Below are positions 7,226 through 17,045 of a DNA stretch of 64,000 nt, one piece after another; position 1 is the first letter of the stretch; the number at the start of each line of letters is the position of its first letter. The position numbers were made by a program, and so were the translations under genes. Below the pieces are notes generated by a model. The model ran no database searches. It was not told the origin of the DNA and saw only the letters and a program-made list of their open reading frames with translations. The stretch is taken from contig JAVBJN010000003.1 of NCBI GenBank assembly GCA_031546985.1, forward strand, positions 27,563 through 91,562, given 5' to 3'. The DNA comes from JAVBJN01 sp031546985 (GTDB lineage Bacteria; Bacteroidota; Bacteroidia; Chitinophagales; Chitinophagaceae).

Positions 7226-8722
7226 TCAGGGTAGATTTGAATTGGTAGTAACCAGTGACGACGAGGTTGGGCTGGATGATGTGGCAGCGGTGTTCAGCAA
7301 TGGTTGCGGGTAAATGCCCATCCATAACAATACGATGGTAAGTGAGAGCATCATAATGTATTCTCTTGCGTTCATATCGGTAATGGGTGAGGTTGGTTTG
7401 GCCGGGCCAAAGAAGATGGATTGCATGAGCCATAAAGAATACACGGTAGCCACCACAATGCCTATGGTGGCCAATATGGTAAGTGTTGGCGCCACCGGCC
7501 AGCAACCCAGCAGAATCATGATCTCGGCTACAAAATTGCCGAGTCCGGGTAGTCCCAAAGAGGCCATTACAAAAATCATGGCCATAACGCCCATCGCAGG
7601 AGCTTGCTGCCAAAAGCCGCCCATCTTCTGAATGTCTCTGGAGTGCATACGCTCATACAACATACCAGCTATTAGGAATAAAGCGCCTGTGCTTAGGCCA
7701 TGCGCCAGCATCTGCATGATTACACCCTGCCGGGCCAGCGCGCCTGTGGCAAATAAGCCCATCATCACAAAGCCCATATGGCTTACACTGGTGTAGGCGA
7801 TCATCCGTTTAAGATCGGTTTGGGCAAATGCCAATATGCCACCGTACAGAATACCGACGACGCCCAGCAACATACCCCAATGCCCATACTGCGCCACTGT
7901 TTCGGGAAACAAGGGTAATACGAAGCGGATTAAACCATATGCCCCGGTTTTTAAAAGTAATCCTGCCAGGATAAGGCTTCCTGCGGTGGGCGCCTGGCTG
8001 TGCGCATCAGGCAGCCAGGTGTGCAAGGGTACTACCGGAAGTTTAACTGCAAAAGCAATGAGGAAACCCGACATCATGAGCAATGCCATTTTACCCGATG
8101 GCAGGTTTTGCACCAGCGCGTCGTAGGCATAGGTGTATACGCCGGTTTGCGCGCCATGCCAGAAGTATAGCGATAAGATACTTAGCAACATTAACAGCCC
8201 TCCGGCTTGTGTAAACAGGAAAAACTTATTGGCCGCGTAAGTCCTGTTTTCATGCCCCCAGATGCTGATGAGCAGGTACATGGGTATGAGCATGAGTTCC
8301 CAGAAAAAGTAAAAGAGAAACAGATCCATCGCGAGGAACACGCCTGTAATGCCTGCCAACACCAGTAACAGGTTAGCATGAAAGAACCCTGTTCTAAAAT
8401 TGATTTCTTTCCAGGAGATGAGCACGGCCAGTATGCCCAGGAAGAAAGTAAGCATCAGCATCAGCATACTTAGTCCGTCCATAGCCAGGTACAGCGAAAT
8501 GCCCCAGACTGGTATCCATTCGTGCCTTACCACCAGCCACCAACCGTTTTGCGGAGGCGTATGCAGTATGGTATGATCGTACCATACCCACAGTGTCCAC
8601 AGTAGGTTTATTTTGAGCGAAAGCAAAGCTACCCATCTGCTCAGCACGGTACTCCATTGCGCAGCCATCCAGGAGAGTAGCGCGCCCAGTAGCAGAATGA
8701 GTATGATGGAGGTTAGAAACAT
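7226..8722 (-). CDS. nuoM: NADH-quinone oxidoreductase subunit M
   Basis: A 498-residue antiporter-like membrane subunit of complex I. Key landmarks are FYFFWELMLIPMYLLISIWG with its conserved glutamate (about residues 134-153), AVKLPVVPLHTWLPDAHSQA (about 225-244) and TDLKRMIAYTSVSHMGFVMM (about 296-315). The C-terminal tail after the last helix is serine/threonine rich (TAATSSSPTSSSLVTTNSN) and is unlike the core. It lies between nuoL and nuoN with 10-base and 3-base gaps, the usual complex I order. Confidence 0.97.
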   Translation of the reverse strand: MFLTSIILILLLGALLSWMAAQWSTVLSRWVALLSLKINLLWTLWVWYDHTILHTPPQNGWWLVVRHEWIPVWGISLYLAMDGLSMLMLMLTFFLGILAVLISWKEINFRTGFFHANLLLVLAGITGVFLAMDLFLFYFFWELMLIPMYLLISIWGHENRTYAANKFFLFTQAGGLLMLLSILSLYFWHGAQTGVYTYAYDALVQNLPSGKMALLMMSGFLIAFAVKLPVVPLHTWLPDAHSQAPTAGSLILAGLLLKTGAYGLIRFVLPLFPETVAQYGHWGMLLGVVGILYGGILAFAQTDLKRMIAYTSVSHMGFVMMGLFATGALARQGVIMQMLAHGLSTGALFLIAGMLYERMHSRDIQKMGGFWQQAPAMGVMAMIFVMASLGLPGLGNFVAEIMILLGCWPVAPTLTILATIGIVVATVYSLWLMQSIFFGPAKPTSPITDMNAREYIMMLSLTIVLLWMGIYPQPLLNTAATSSSPTSSSLVTTNSNLP

Positions 8723-8732
8723 GCTGTTTAAT

Positions 8733-10625
8733 TTAAGTTAGGTGCATTACAATAGCGGTTAACATAAGCACTACTCCAATCAGTAATCCCATCACATACC
8801 AGCGCAGCAATCCTTTTTGCGTGCTTGCCAATATATGGTGCGCTTTGATGGTGATGCCGCCCATGAGTAAATAAATTTTATCTAGCCAGTCTTTTTGCAG
8901 TAAATGCGCTAGTGCAGTAAATGGTTTTACAATGAGCAGATCATAGAGGTCGTCGAAAGCCCATCCTTTTTTCCAGAGGTTGGTAAAGTATTGTGCAAAT
9001 GGTGTTTGTGTAAAATTGACGAGTGCGGGGGCGTGTTTTACATACAGCAGGTAGGCGAGTGCAATACCCGCTATGCAACAGACTGCCGATAATAATTGCG
9101 CTGTCCATTCCATTGCGGCAGAGGCATGTGTTGCTGCCGTGGCGGGTAATGTGTTTTGCACAAAATCAGAGAACAGGGGTATATGCCCCATGTTGTGGGG
9201 CAGTTCTATAAAACCTGCAACAATGGCCAGTACCGCCAATATGCTCAACGGTACGCTGATGGCGGCTTTGGGATAATGGCTGATAGGGTGTTGCGCATCT
9301 CCCCAAAACGTAACAAATACCATCCGGAAAGTATATAGTGCTGTAAGCAGCGCGCCCAATAATGCACCCAACCATAAAAGGGTATTGGCATGCGGGCCCT
9401 GCCAGGCCAGCCATAGGATAGCATCTTTGCTGTAAAAACCGGAGGTGATATACGGCACAGCCGCTAATGCTGCGGCTCCTGCCAGGAACACCCGGTATAC
9501 ACCAGGGAGTTGTTTTCGTAATCCTCCCATTTTAAACATATCCTGTTCGTGATGCATAGCAAGAATTACAGCACCTGCACCCAAAAAGAGCAGCGCTTTG
9601 AAAAACGCGTGGGTAAAAAAATGAAATACAGCGGCCGACCATGCGCCTACACCCAATGCCAGGAACATATACCCGATCTGGCTGATGGTAGAGTAGGCCA
9701 GCACTTTTTTAATATCGGTTTGTACCAGTGCACTGCAACCTGCCAGCAATAAGGTTATGACACCTATGGATGCTACCAGCAGCATGGTAACCGGAGACAG
9801 CTCAAATAAAACATGCATGCGCGCTATAAGGTAAACGCCTGCTGTAACCATTGTGGCGGCATGTATCAGCGCGCTAACAGGCGTGGGGCCGGCCATGGCA
9901 TCCGGTAGCCAGGTTTGTAACGGTAGTTGCGCCGATTTGCCTACCGCGCCGCCCAGCAGCATTAAGGTGATAATCGTAATGGTTGTTTGTCCGGTGGTCC
10001 AGTGGGTGGGAGCCTGGGTAAGTATATCTGCAATGTTTACCGTGCCCAGGTATTGGAATAACATAAACAAAGCCACAGCCATGGCCGTATCGCCAATGCG
10101 GGTTACAATAAATGCTTTGCGTGCAGCATAGCCATTGGCAGGGTCTTTATACCAGAACCCGATAAGCAGGTAACTGCAAAGGCCCACCCCTTCCCAACCC
10201 AGGTAAAGCAGCAGCAGGTTATCGGCCAGCACGAGCAGCAGCATGGCACAGACAAACAGGTTCATGCAGGCAAAGAAACGGGCGTAGTCTTCATCGCCCT
10301 CCATGTATTCGGTAGCGTAAATATGAATGAGTGTGCCTACAAAAGTGATAACGAAAGTAAAAATGATGGAGAGGGAATCGAGCCGTAGCGTTAGTCCGGC
10401 TTGCAGGTTGCCGCTGCTGATCCAGTTCCATAGTTGCACGGTAACGATTTGGGCAGGATTTTGAAGAAACGACCAGCCAAGCATGCATGTTATGATAGCC
10501 GCCGCTGCAATGCTGCCACCTCCGATAAGGCGTACCAATGTGGCAGAGTAATGCCTGCCTCCGGTAATCAGAAGCAATGCGCCTAAAAAGGGAAGAGCCG
10601 GTATGAAAGCAGCTATGGCATTCAT
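8733..10625 (-). CDS. nuoL: NADH-quinone oxidoreductase subunit L
   Basis: A 630-residue polytopic subunit, the distal antiporter-like pump of complex I, with the long C-terminal lateral helix region typical of NuoL (after about residue 500). Landmarks are LLLYLGWEGVGLCSYLLIGF (about 138-157), GKSAQLPLQTWLPDAMAGPT (about 230-249) and TDIKKVLAYSTISQIGYMFL (about 305-324). The length is normal. The gene sits between nuoK and nuoM with short gaps of 28 and 10 bases. Confidence 0.97.
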   Translation of the reverse strand: MNAIAAFIPALPFLGALLLITGGRHYSATLVRLIGGGSIAAAAIITCMLGWSFLQNPAQIVTVQLWNWISSGNLQAGLTLRLDSLSIIFTFVITFVGTLIHIYATEYMEGDEDYARFFACMNLFVCAMLLLVLADNLLLLYLGWEGVGLCSYLLIGFWYKDPANGYAARKAFIVTRIGDTAMAVALFMLFQYLGTVNIADILTQAPTHWTTGQTTITIITLMLLGGAVGKSAQLPLQTWLPDAMAGPTPVSALIHAATMVTAGVYLIARMHVLFELSPVTMLLVASIGVITLLLAGCSALVQTDIKKVLAYSTISQIGYMFLALGVGAWSAAVFHFFTHAFFKALLFLGAGAVILAMHHEQDMFKMGGLRKQLPGVYRVFLAGAAALAAVPYITSGFYSKDAILWLAWQGPHANTLLWLGALLGALLTALYTFRMVFVTFWGDAQHPISHYPKAAISVPLSILAVLAIVAGFIELPHNMGHIPLFSDFVQNTLPATAATHASAAMEWTAQLLSAVCCIAGIALAYLLYVKHAPALVNFTQTPFAQYFTNLWKKGWAFDDLYDLLIVKPFTALAHLLQKDWLDKIYLLMGGITIKAHHILASTQKGLLRWYVMGLLIGVVLMLTAIVMHLT

Positions 10626-10653
10626 GGTTTATTGGCTTTAAAAATTTTTCCGG

Positions 10654-10968
10654 TTAAGGTTCGTCTTTCAGTTTATTGGCCGCATCGCTGTCGGTACTTT
10701 TGAGCTGGTGATACAATTGCAGGATCAATGCCAACCCTACAGAAACTTCTGCTGCTGCCATAGACAGGATAAACAAAAACATGACCTGCCCATCGGGTTG
10801 CCCCCATCGCGCACCTGCCAGCACAAATGCAAGACCCGCTGCGTTAAGCATGATCTCTACCGACAACAACATAAAAATGAAATTGCGCCGGATGAGCAGA
10901 CTCAGCAGCCCCAGGCCAAAGAGTATGCCTGCCAGTATCAATCCTGCCTGTAACGATGTTTCTTTCAT
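10654..10968 (-). CDS. nuoK: NADH-quinone oxidoreductase subunit K
   Basis: A 104-residue membrane subunit with three predicted helices (about residues 8-25, 30-52 and 60-85), the usual NuoK size. Conserved glutamates in helices 2 and 3 are visible in FMLLSVEIMLNAAG (about 32-45) and MAAAEVSVGLALIL (about 71-84). They belong to the proton path of the E-channel. The start overlaps the nuoJ stop by 4 bases, indicating translational coupling. Confidence 0.96.
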   Translation of the reverse strand: MKETSLQAGLILAGILFGLGLLSLLIRRNFIFMLLSVEIMLNAAGLAFVLAGARWGQPDGQVMFLFILSMAAAEVSVGLALILQLYHQLKSTDSDAANKLKDEP

Positions 10969-11492
10969 TCTTCAGTTTGTTCTAAAAAACGGTGTTGTAT
11001 TTTTTTCTTTTGCCGGCCTAAATGGTAAGCGCCTACAATACCTGCCATCAGCAGCATGGCTGCCAGCTCTGCTGTAATAAGGTAGGTGGTAAATAAACTG
11101 ATGCCTACCGCTTTGGGTGATACCATTTTAACCTCAAATGGTATGGCGGGTTGGGTGTAAAACAGGTACCAAAGCTCTGCCAGCAATATGCCCGATAATA
11201 CCGCCGGACCAAACCAGATGCGGGGTGTCATCCACGATTTTTCCTGCACAGCCGTTTCTGCCCCCAGGTTAAGCATCATCACAAAAAATATGATAAGCAC
11301 CATAATGGCTCCGGCGTAAATAATAAGTTCCAGCACAGCCATATACGGCGCGCCATAAATAAAGAAGATCACCGCAATTGCCATAAACGATACAATGAGG
11401 TACAGCAAGGCATGCATGATGTTATACCGCGTAATCACCATTATGGTGGATGCAACGGCAATAACAGCGGCGATATAGAATGCAGTGTTCAT
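10965..11492 (-). CDS. nuoJ: NADH-quinone oxidoreductase subunit J
   Basis: A 175-residue five-helix membrane subunit of complex I. The typical MHALLYLIVSFMAIAVIFF (about residues 26-44) and AVLELIIYAGAIMVLIIFFVMML (about 53-75) segments are present; the latter includes the pi-bulge helix of the family. The end overlaps the nuoK start by 4 bases, and the nuoI stop lies 2 bases upstream. The C-terminus is basic (GRQKKKIQHR). Confidence 0.96.
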   Translation of the reverse strand: MNTAFYIAAVIAVASTIMVITRYNIMHALLYLIVSFMAIAVIFFIYGAPYMAVLELIIYAGAIMVLIIFFVMMLNLGAETAVQEKSWMTPRIWFGPAVLSGILLAELWYLFYTQPAIPFEVKMVSPKAVGISLFTTYLITAELAAMLLMAGIVGAYHLGRQKKKIQHRFLEQTEE

Positions 11493-11494
11493 AA

Positions 11495-12010
11495 TCAGGG
11501 TAATAAACTTTTAATGTCTACCGGAGGATCTTCGTGTTGCGCTTCACCTTTGTCTTTGCCTTCAATGGCCATGCCTGCTACTTTGTAATAGTTGTAGCCG
11601 GGATATTTGCCCTGGCTGTTGATGAGCAGGTCTTCTTTTTCATACACCAGGTTTTGCCGGTTGTATTCGGCCATTTCAAAATCGGGAATCAGTTGTATGG
11701 CGTAGGTAGGGCAGGCATCTTCACAAAAACCGCAAAAGATGCACCGCGAAAAATTGATCCTGAAAAACTCCGGGTATCTGCGCCCATGCTCATCTTCGGT
11801 AGATTGTAGCGCTATACAATCTACCGGGCAGGCCGCTGCACAGAGGTAGCAGCCCACACAGCGCTCGCCACCATCAGGGTCGCGCGTCAGCACAATGCGT
11901 CCCCGCCAGCGGGCCGGCAAAGGTGCTTTCTGCTCGGGATACTGAAAGGTTTCCCGTTTGTGGAACATGTGCAGAAAGGTTAGCCACATACTTCTGATAA
12001 TCGACCACAT
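11495..12010 (-). CDS. nuoI: NADH-quinone oxidoreductase subunit I
   Basis: A 171-residue ferredoxin-like subunit that carries two [4Fe-4S] clusters (N6a and N6b) and passes electrons towards the N2 cluster of NuoB. Both ligand sets are complete: C51, C54, C57 and C61 (CVGCYLCAAACP, plus a further C65) and C90, C93, C96 and C100 (CIFCGFCEDACP). An amphipathic N-terminus (about residues 1-20) would anchor it on the membrane arm. It lies between nuoH and nuoJ as usual. Confidence 0.97.
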   Translation of the reverse strand: MWSIIRSMWLTFLHMFHKRETFQYPEQKAPLPARWRGRIVLTRDPDGGERCVGCYLCAAACPVDCIALQSTEDEHGRRYPEFFRINFSRCIFCGFCEDACPTYAIQLIPDFEMAEYNRQNLVYEKEDLLINSQGKYPGYNYYKVAGMAIEGKDKGEAQHEDPPVDIKSLLP

Positions 12011-12028
12011 GATGATGCGTTTATAATG

Positions 12029-12997
12029 TTAGTACGCTTCCATCAGCCAGAGCTTGATTGCTGCTGTTGCCAGCAGGTTCAGGATGGATAAGGGAAACAA
12101 TATCTTCCAACCGTATTCCATAAGCTGGTCGTACCTGGGGCGGGGCAGCGAAGCCCTGAGCAGGATGAACAGGCAAATGAATCCGAATGTTTTGAGTCCG
12201 AACCAAATTACAGGCGGGAGGAAGGAGGGGCCCAGCCAACCGCCGAAATACAAAGCCGTTACCATCGCCGATACAAGGGTAATGCCCAGGTACTCGCCAA
12301 TAAAGAACATACCGAATTTCATACTGGAATACTCGGCGTGGAACCCCGCTACCAGTTCGCTTTCCGCCTCCGGTATATCGAAGGGCAAACGGTGGGTTTC
12401 TGCAATGCCTGCTATAAAAAAGATGATGAAACCCAGGAACTGCGGCACAATGAACCACATGTTTTTTTGCGCCAGTACAATGTCTTTAAGGTTAAAACTA
12501 CCCGTGAGAATGACCACGCCCATAAGCGCGATGCCCATAAATACTTCGTAACTGATCATTTGCGATGCGCCACGCATAGCGCCCAGCAAAGCGTATTTAT
12601 TGTTGGATGCCCAGCCGCCTAATACAATGCTGTAAACCCCTAATGATGACATGGCGAGAAAAAAGAGCAGCCCTACATTGGAGTCGGCCACCATCACCTC
12701 GGGGCCAAACGGAATAATGGTAAAACTGAGCAGCACACTGGCTACCACTACCGCCGGTGCAAATACAAACACCACTTTATCTGCAAAAGGAGGAATCCAA
12801 TCTTCTTTAAAAATGAGTTTAATGGTATCGGCCAATACGATGAACAAACCGAATGGCCCTGCGCGGTTAGGCCCGTAACGATCCTGCCAGAGCGCGAGCA
12901 TCCTGCGTTCGAGCCATATCAACCCCGCAGCGGTGTTTAGCATTGCGAACAATACTCCACCGATGACGAGCCAATGATATGATGTTGTATGGGGCAT
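12029..12997 (-). CDS. nuoH: NADH-quinone oxidoreductase subunit H
   Basis: A 322-residue membrane subunit at the junction of the two arms of complex I, forming much of the quinone chamber. Landmarks are LERRMLALWQDRYGPNRAGP (about residues 29-48) with the conserved ERR-type charge cluster, and AETHRLPFDIPEAESELVAG (about 198-217), the quinone-site acidic loop. Eight or so helices are apparent. The spacer between it and nuoG is 111 bases, the longest in the operon, and carries short tandem repeats. Confidence 0.97.
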   Translation of the reverse strand: MPHTTSYHWLVIGGVLFAMLNTAAGLIWLERRMLALWQDRYGPNRAGPFGLFIVLADTIKLIFKEDWIPPFADKVVFVFAPAVVVASVLLSFTIIPFGPEVMVADSNVGLLFFLAMSSLGVYSIVLGGWASNNKYALLGAMRGASQMISYEVFMGIALMGVVILTGSFNLKDIVLAQKNMWFIVPQFLGFIIFFIAGIAETHRLPFDIPEAESELVAGFHAEYSSMKFGMFFIGEYLGITLVSAMVTALYFGGWLGPSFLPPVIWFGLKTFGFICLFILLRASLPRPRYDQLMEYGWKILFPLSILNLLATAAIKLWLMEAY

Positions 12998-13018
12998 GGG
13001 TTTTGTTTAAAATGTTTT

Positions 13019-13110
13019 GATGTCTGATGTTCGATGTCTGATCGCCGATCTATGATTTGTTGTTAGTGTACCGGAATACTCGCGCCTTTTCACCTTTCAC
13101 CTTTCACTTC
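13019..13110. repeat. Two short tandem-repeat arrays in the nuoG-nuoH spacer
   Basis: Array 1 (13019-13056) has a 14-base period: GATGTCTGAT at 13019, the same at 13033, and GATCTATGAT at 13047, separated by GTTC and CGCC. Array 2 (about 13085-13110) is a CCTTTCA heptamer present about three times, the first unit having an extra T. It ends at the nuoG stop codon. Such arrays may vary in length between strains. Confidence 0.75.
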
Positions 13111-15781
13111 AAAGGCCTCCTGTATCTGTCACTTTTATCCACAACGGCCAGTTCATAAACGGAATGCCAGGTATGCCTGCGGGTACTACAGCCATGCCTC
13201 TTTGTGCGAAAGCTGCCGGAAAAACAGGTATCGCGTAAGCACCCTGCCGGGTTTCAAAACACAGCTCCTGTCCTTCTTTGAGATTCCATTGCGCCATATC
13301 ATCGGGGTGCAAACCAATATGCGGTTGCGGACTTCTTTGCTGAATGCCTGATGTATGCACGCTCCACTCTTCTGAGCCAAAAATATAGTACTGTGGTACC
13401 AGCCATAGGTTATTGTCCATGGCAGAAAATGATTCTGGTTGCAGCTGAAAAAAATCCAGTGTTGCCGCAGGTTGTATCAGCCTCAGTCCCGGATCGCCGC
13501 CATGTAAGGCTCCGCCTATTTCGATCTGGTATTTGTTGATGGACTGCACCGAGTTCCAGCCCGGCGACCAGAAATAGGGAATCAATGGAGCCGGAGGTTG
13601 ACCGTGGTAGCCTTCCATGGTGTATGATAAAGCGCTGTCTGCGTCTTCGTGAGGTTTAGGCTCGCTCACATGCTGGTTGGCCTGCATAGCGGTGCGCCCG
13701 CTGTAACGGTGCGACTCCCGTGGTATTTTTTGCCCCGCCATGCGGAAACCCGCAGGTGGTGCTAATTGTGTTATGCCTTTAAATACAGGATATTGGTCGT
13801 TTAATTGCTGCACCAGCTCATCGAAGGATGTTGTTTGATTTTGGTCTTGTAGGTCCAGCAGCCAGCGCCAGCTTTCGCGGATCGGGCCTTGCGGCGTAAA
13901 AGTTTGATAAAACCGTTGCGCCCGGCCTTCGCTACTTACCAGTGTACCGTCCGATTCGGCAAAGCTGCCTGCAGGAATCAGTATGGTAGCTTGCTCGGCA
14001 GTGGCATGTGTGGAGTGGTCTATCAGCACTATTGCTTTGCAATGGTTAAAAAAATCGTCTACAGCGGCATGTTCGGCACGGCGGTAAAGGTCGTTTTCCA
14101 GCACAATGACAGTATGCAAAGTGTCTTCCGCAGCGCGGTCAAAAGCGGCTTGTAAAGGATGTCCCTGGAGCATGCCTAAACCCAGGCTGTTGTTTTCGGG
14201 CATGGTGAGCAAGAGTTGCGCATCGCATCCTTTTTGTTTTAATGCCAATGCGATATTGTATGCGGCCTGGATAATGCTTTCGCTGGCACCGCCATACCCC
14301 GCTACGATTAAGGGTTTTTTCGCTGCGCTTAATGCGGTTACAGCTTCTTCCAGCAATAGGTTTTCTGCCGGATGGTTGGGGTGTATGCCACGAAGCAGCA
14401 ACGAAATAGTGTGGCCCAGCGCGGCAATATCATCGGGCGCAAGCCGTATGGCGCAGCGGGCCTGATCGTCCATGCCGGTAGGAAGTGTAGAGGCGATAAA
14501 CAGCGGGCCATTGGTTTCCTGCACAGCTTCGCGTACCGCAGCATCCTGCCAGTCGAGCAGGTTTATTTTTTGTTGTAATGGTGCCGCCACAGCCTGCAAC
14601 ATGGCCTGCCGGATAGACAGGGCATAGCGGGGTGCGGTATGCATGAGGTCTTCGCCCAGGATCAAAACCGCGTCGCACTGTTCGGTGGTTTTTATGGATG
14701 GCGTAGGCACGGCTCCTTCCTGTAAAATGCGCAGCGAGAGGTTGATTAGTTGGTGTTCGGTTTCGCTTAATCCGAGATAGAAATTGGCTTCGCCCACGAG
14801 CTGTTTTAGCGCAAAATTGGCTTCCAGTGAAGCTCTTGGCGAACCAATGCCAATAAGACCTGGTTGTTGCAACAACGGTTTTACCTGTGCTGCTAATTGT
14901 TCTGTGGTTATTTCTCCATCATTGTTCCGTACAAATATCTTGCGGATGCGTTGGGTGCCGTTTACAAATTCGTATCCGAAGCGGCCACGATCGCAGATAA
15001 AATATCCGTTTACTTCGCCATTGTAGCGGCTGGTTATTTGTCTTAACGTGCCGTAACGCTCTGCGCTGATGGTATTGCAGCCGGAGCCGCAATGCTGGCA
15101 TATGGAAGGCGATGAAGTGAGATCCCATTTGCGGGTGTAATGCTGCTTGTAAGTTTTATCGGTAAATACACCGGTAGGGCAAACCTCGGCCAGGTTGCCG
15201 CTAAAGAAATTTTCGAGTATGCCATCGGTATGACGGCCAAAGTATACATGGTTATGCGCTGCAAATACATTAAGGTCTTTGCCTCCGGCATAATCTCGGT
15301 AAAACCGTACACAACGGTAGCATTGTATGCAGCGGTTCATTTCGTGGTTTAAGAAGGGGCCCAGGTACTGATTGTGGTAGGTTCTTTTGTTGAATTCGAA
15401 ACGGCGATAATTGTGCCCGGACATTAACGTCATGTCCTGGAGATGGCAGCTGCCACCTTCATCGCAAACCGCACAATCGTGCGGATGGTTCGTCATCAGC
15501 CACTCAATAACCTGGCCCCTGAAATTTCGGGCGCCTGTATCGGCAATGGATAACCGCATTTGGTCTCTCACAGGTTCCATGCACGACATCATGATTCTGC
15601 CCCTGGTATCGTTTTCGTCTTTAAATATTTTAACAGCGCATTGCCTGCACGCGCCCACCGATCCCAATGCCGGATGCCAGCAGAAATAGGGCAGGTTCTG
15701 CCCCAGGCTCAGGCAGGCTTCCAGAAGGTTCTGGCCTTCTTTTACCTCGTAGGGTTGGTTATCGATGTATATGATGGGCAT
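13109..15781 (-). CDS. nuoG: NADH-quinone oxidoreductase subunit G
   Basis: An 890-residue iron-sulphur subunit of the complex I peripheral arm. The N-terminal [2Fe-2S] ligands are C34, C45, C48 and C67. They are followed by the HxxxCxxCxxxGxC motif (HPHDCAVCDEGGSC), the CIQCYRC plus CPTGVF set, and a further CQHCGSGC...FICDRG set matching the extra N7 cluster site. The rest is the molybdopterin-oxidoreductase-like domain. The start at MPIIYIDNQP is chosen because it gives the classic 2Fe-2S N-terminus; it lies inside the end of nuoF, so the two genes overlap by 23 bases. The open frame upstream of it has no similarity to NuoG. Confidence 0.95.
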   Translation of the reverse strand: MPIIYIDNQPYEVKEGQNLLEACLSLGQNLPYFCWHPALGSVGACRQCAVKIFKDENDTRGRIMMSCMEPVRDQMRLSIADTGARNFRGQVIEWLMTNHPHDCAVCDEGGSCHLQDMTLMSGHNYRRFEFNKRTYHNQYLGPFLNHEMNRCIQCYRCVRFYRDYAGGKDLNVFAAHNHVYFGRHTDGILENFFSGNLAEVCPTGVFTDKTYKQHYTRKWDLTSSPSICQHCGSGCNTISAERYGTLRQITSRYNGEVNGYFICDRGRFGYEFVNGTQRIRKIFVRNNDGEITTEQLAAQVKPLLQQPGLIGIGSPRASLEANFALKQLVGEANFYLGLSETEHQLINLSLRILQEGAVPTPSIKTTEQCDAVLILGEDLMHTAPRYALSIRQAMLQAVAAPLQQKINLLDWQDAAVREAVQETNGPLFIASTLPTGMDDQARCAIRLAPDDIAALGHTISLLLRGIHPNHPAENLLLEEAVTALSAAKKPLIVAGYGGASESIIQAAYNIALALKQKGCDAQLLLTMPENNSLGLGMLQGHPLQAAFDRAAEDTLHTVIVLENDLYRRAEHAAVDDFFNHCKAIVLIDHSTHATAEQATILIPAGSFAESDGTLVSSEGRAQRFYQTFTPQGPIRESWRWLLDLQDQNQTTSFDELVQQLNDQYPVFKGITQLAPPAGFRMAGQKIPRESHRYSGRTAMQANQHVSEPKPHEDADSALSYTMEGYHGQPPAPLIPYFWSPGWNSVQSINKYQIEIGGALHGGDPGLRLIQPAATLDFFQLQPESFSAMDNNLWLVPQYYIFGSEEWSVHTSGIQQRSPQPHIGLHPDDMAQWNLKEGQELCFETRQGAYAIPVFPAAFAQRGMAVVPAGIPGIPFMNWPLWIKVTDTGGL

Positions 15782-17039
15782 ACGGACATTTTTGGTCGTG
15801 AATGTGTTGCTCAAATTCGCTTCTGAAATATTTAAGGGCGCTTTGCAGCGGTTCCATAGCGCCGGGTGCGAGCGCGCAAAAAGTATTGCCCGGCCCCAGC
15901 AGTGTGCCATGCATATCCAGCAGGTCGAGGTCGGATAGTTTTCCGGTACCCTGCTCAATGGACAGTAATAATTTTTCGGTCCACGGCAATCCTTCCCGGC
16001 AGGGGGTGCAGAAACCGCAGGACTCCTGTGCAAAAAAATGTTCGAGGTTGTGTACAAAACCTACCGGGCAGGTCTGGTCGTCGAGAATGATCATGGTGCC
16101 GGTGCCCATACGGCTGCCTGCTTTGGCAATACTGTCAAAATCCATAGGCGTATCCAGGTGCTCTGCCACCAGAAAGTCGGTTGACGCGCCGCCGGGCAGC
16201 AGCCCTTTAAAACCATAACCATCCTGCATACCACCAGCATGCTCTTCGAGTATTTCGCGAATGGTGGTGCCCATAGGTAGTTCCCATAATCCAGGTTTTT
16301 TAATCCTGCCGCTTGCACCATAAATTTTGGTGCCACCATCAGGCCCCTTGCCTATGTCCTGGAACCAGATAGCGCCATTGTTTACGATATGCGGAATGTT
16401 GCAAAGGGTTTCTACATTATTAACAATAGTAGGGCGGCCAAACAAACCACTCACTTGCGGAAACGGTGGTTTGGCGCGTGGTGTGGCCCTTTTGCCTTCG
16501 AGCGAATTGAGCAGAGCGGTTTCTTCGCCGCACATATATCTTCCGGCACCAGTGTGCAAATGTATTTGAATAGAAAAGCCGGAGCCTTCGATGTTTTTAC
16601 CAATATACCCGGCTTGCGCTGCTTCGGCAATGGCTGTGCGCATAGATTTGGCAGCGCTTTTGTATGCCCAGCGCAGGAATACAAAGGCTTCTGTTGCCTG
16701 TATGGCATAAGCGGCAATGAGCATGCCTTCGAGTAGTTGATGGGGATTGCCTTCGAGCAGGAAACGGTCTTTAAAAGTGCCGGGTTCCATTTCATCGGCA
16801 TTGGCCACCAGGTATTTAGGGCCTTTAACATCCATAGGAACGAAACTCCATTTCATGCCCGTGTTAAAACCCGCGCCACCGCGGCCTCTCAGGTTGGCTT
16901 CCTTCATCAGGTTGGTCACGTCTGCGGGGGCATGCTGCTGCAATATTTTTTCAAAAGCAGTGTAGCCGCCTGTCTTGCGGTAGGCTTCCAGGCTTAATGG
17001 CGGAGCGCCAGGGATAATATGTTGCGTAAGTGGCCGCAT
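15759..17039 (-). CDS. nuoF: NADH-quinone oxidoreductase subunit F
   Basis: A 426-residue flavoprotein subunit that binds NADH and FMN and starts electron flow in complex I. The glycine-rich GRGGAGFNTGMKW (about residues 51-63) and GAGRYMCGEETALLNSLEG (about 169-187) are the FMN/NADH regions. SCGFCTPCREG (about 342-352) with the later cysteine in NTFCALAPG holds the N3 [4Fe-4S] cluster. It begins 6 bases after nuoE and its 3' end overlaps the nuoG start. Confidence 0.97.
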   Translation of the reverse strand: MRPLTQHIIPGAPPLSLEAYRKTGGYTAFEKILQQHAPADVTNLMKEANLRGRGGAGFNTGMKWSFVPMDVKGPKYLVANADEMEPGTFKDRFLLEGNPHQLLEGMLIAAYAIQATEAFVFLRWAYKSAAKSMRTAIAEAAQAGYIGKNIEGSGFSIQIHLHTGAGRYMCGEETALLNSLEGKRATPRAKPPFPQVSGLFGRPTIVNNVETLCNIPHIVNNGAIWFQDIGKGPDGGTKIYGASGRIKKPGLWELPMGTTIREILEEHAGGMQDGYGFKGLLPGGASTDFLVAEHLDTPMDFDSIAKAGSRMGTGTMIILDDQTCPVGFVHNLEHFFAQESCGFCTPCREGLPWTEKLLLSIEQGTGKLSDLDLLDMHGTLLGPGNTFCALAPGAMEPLQSALKYFRSEFEQHIHDQKCPYAHHIHR

Positions 17040-17045
17040 AAATGG

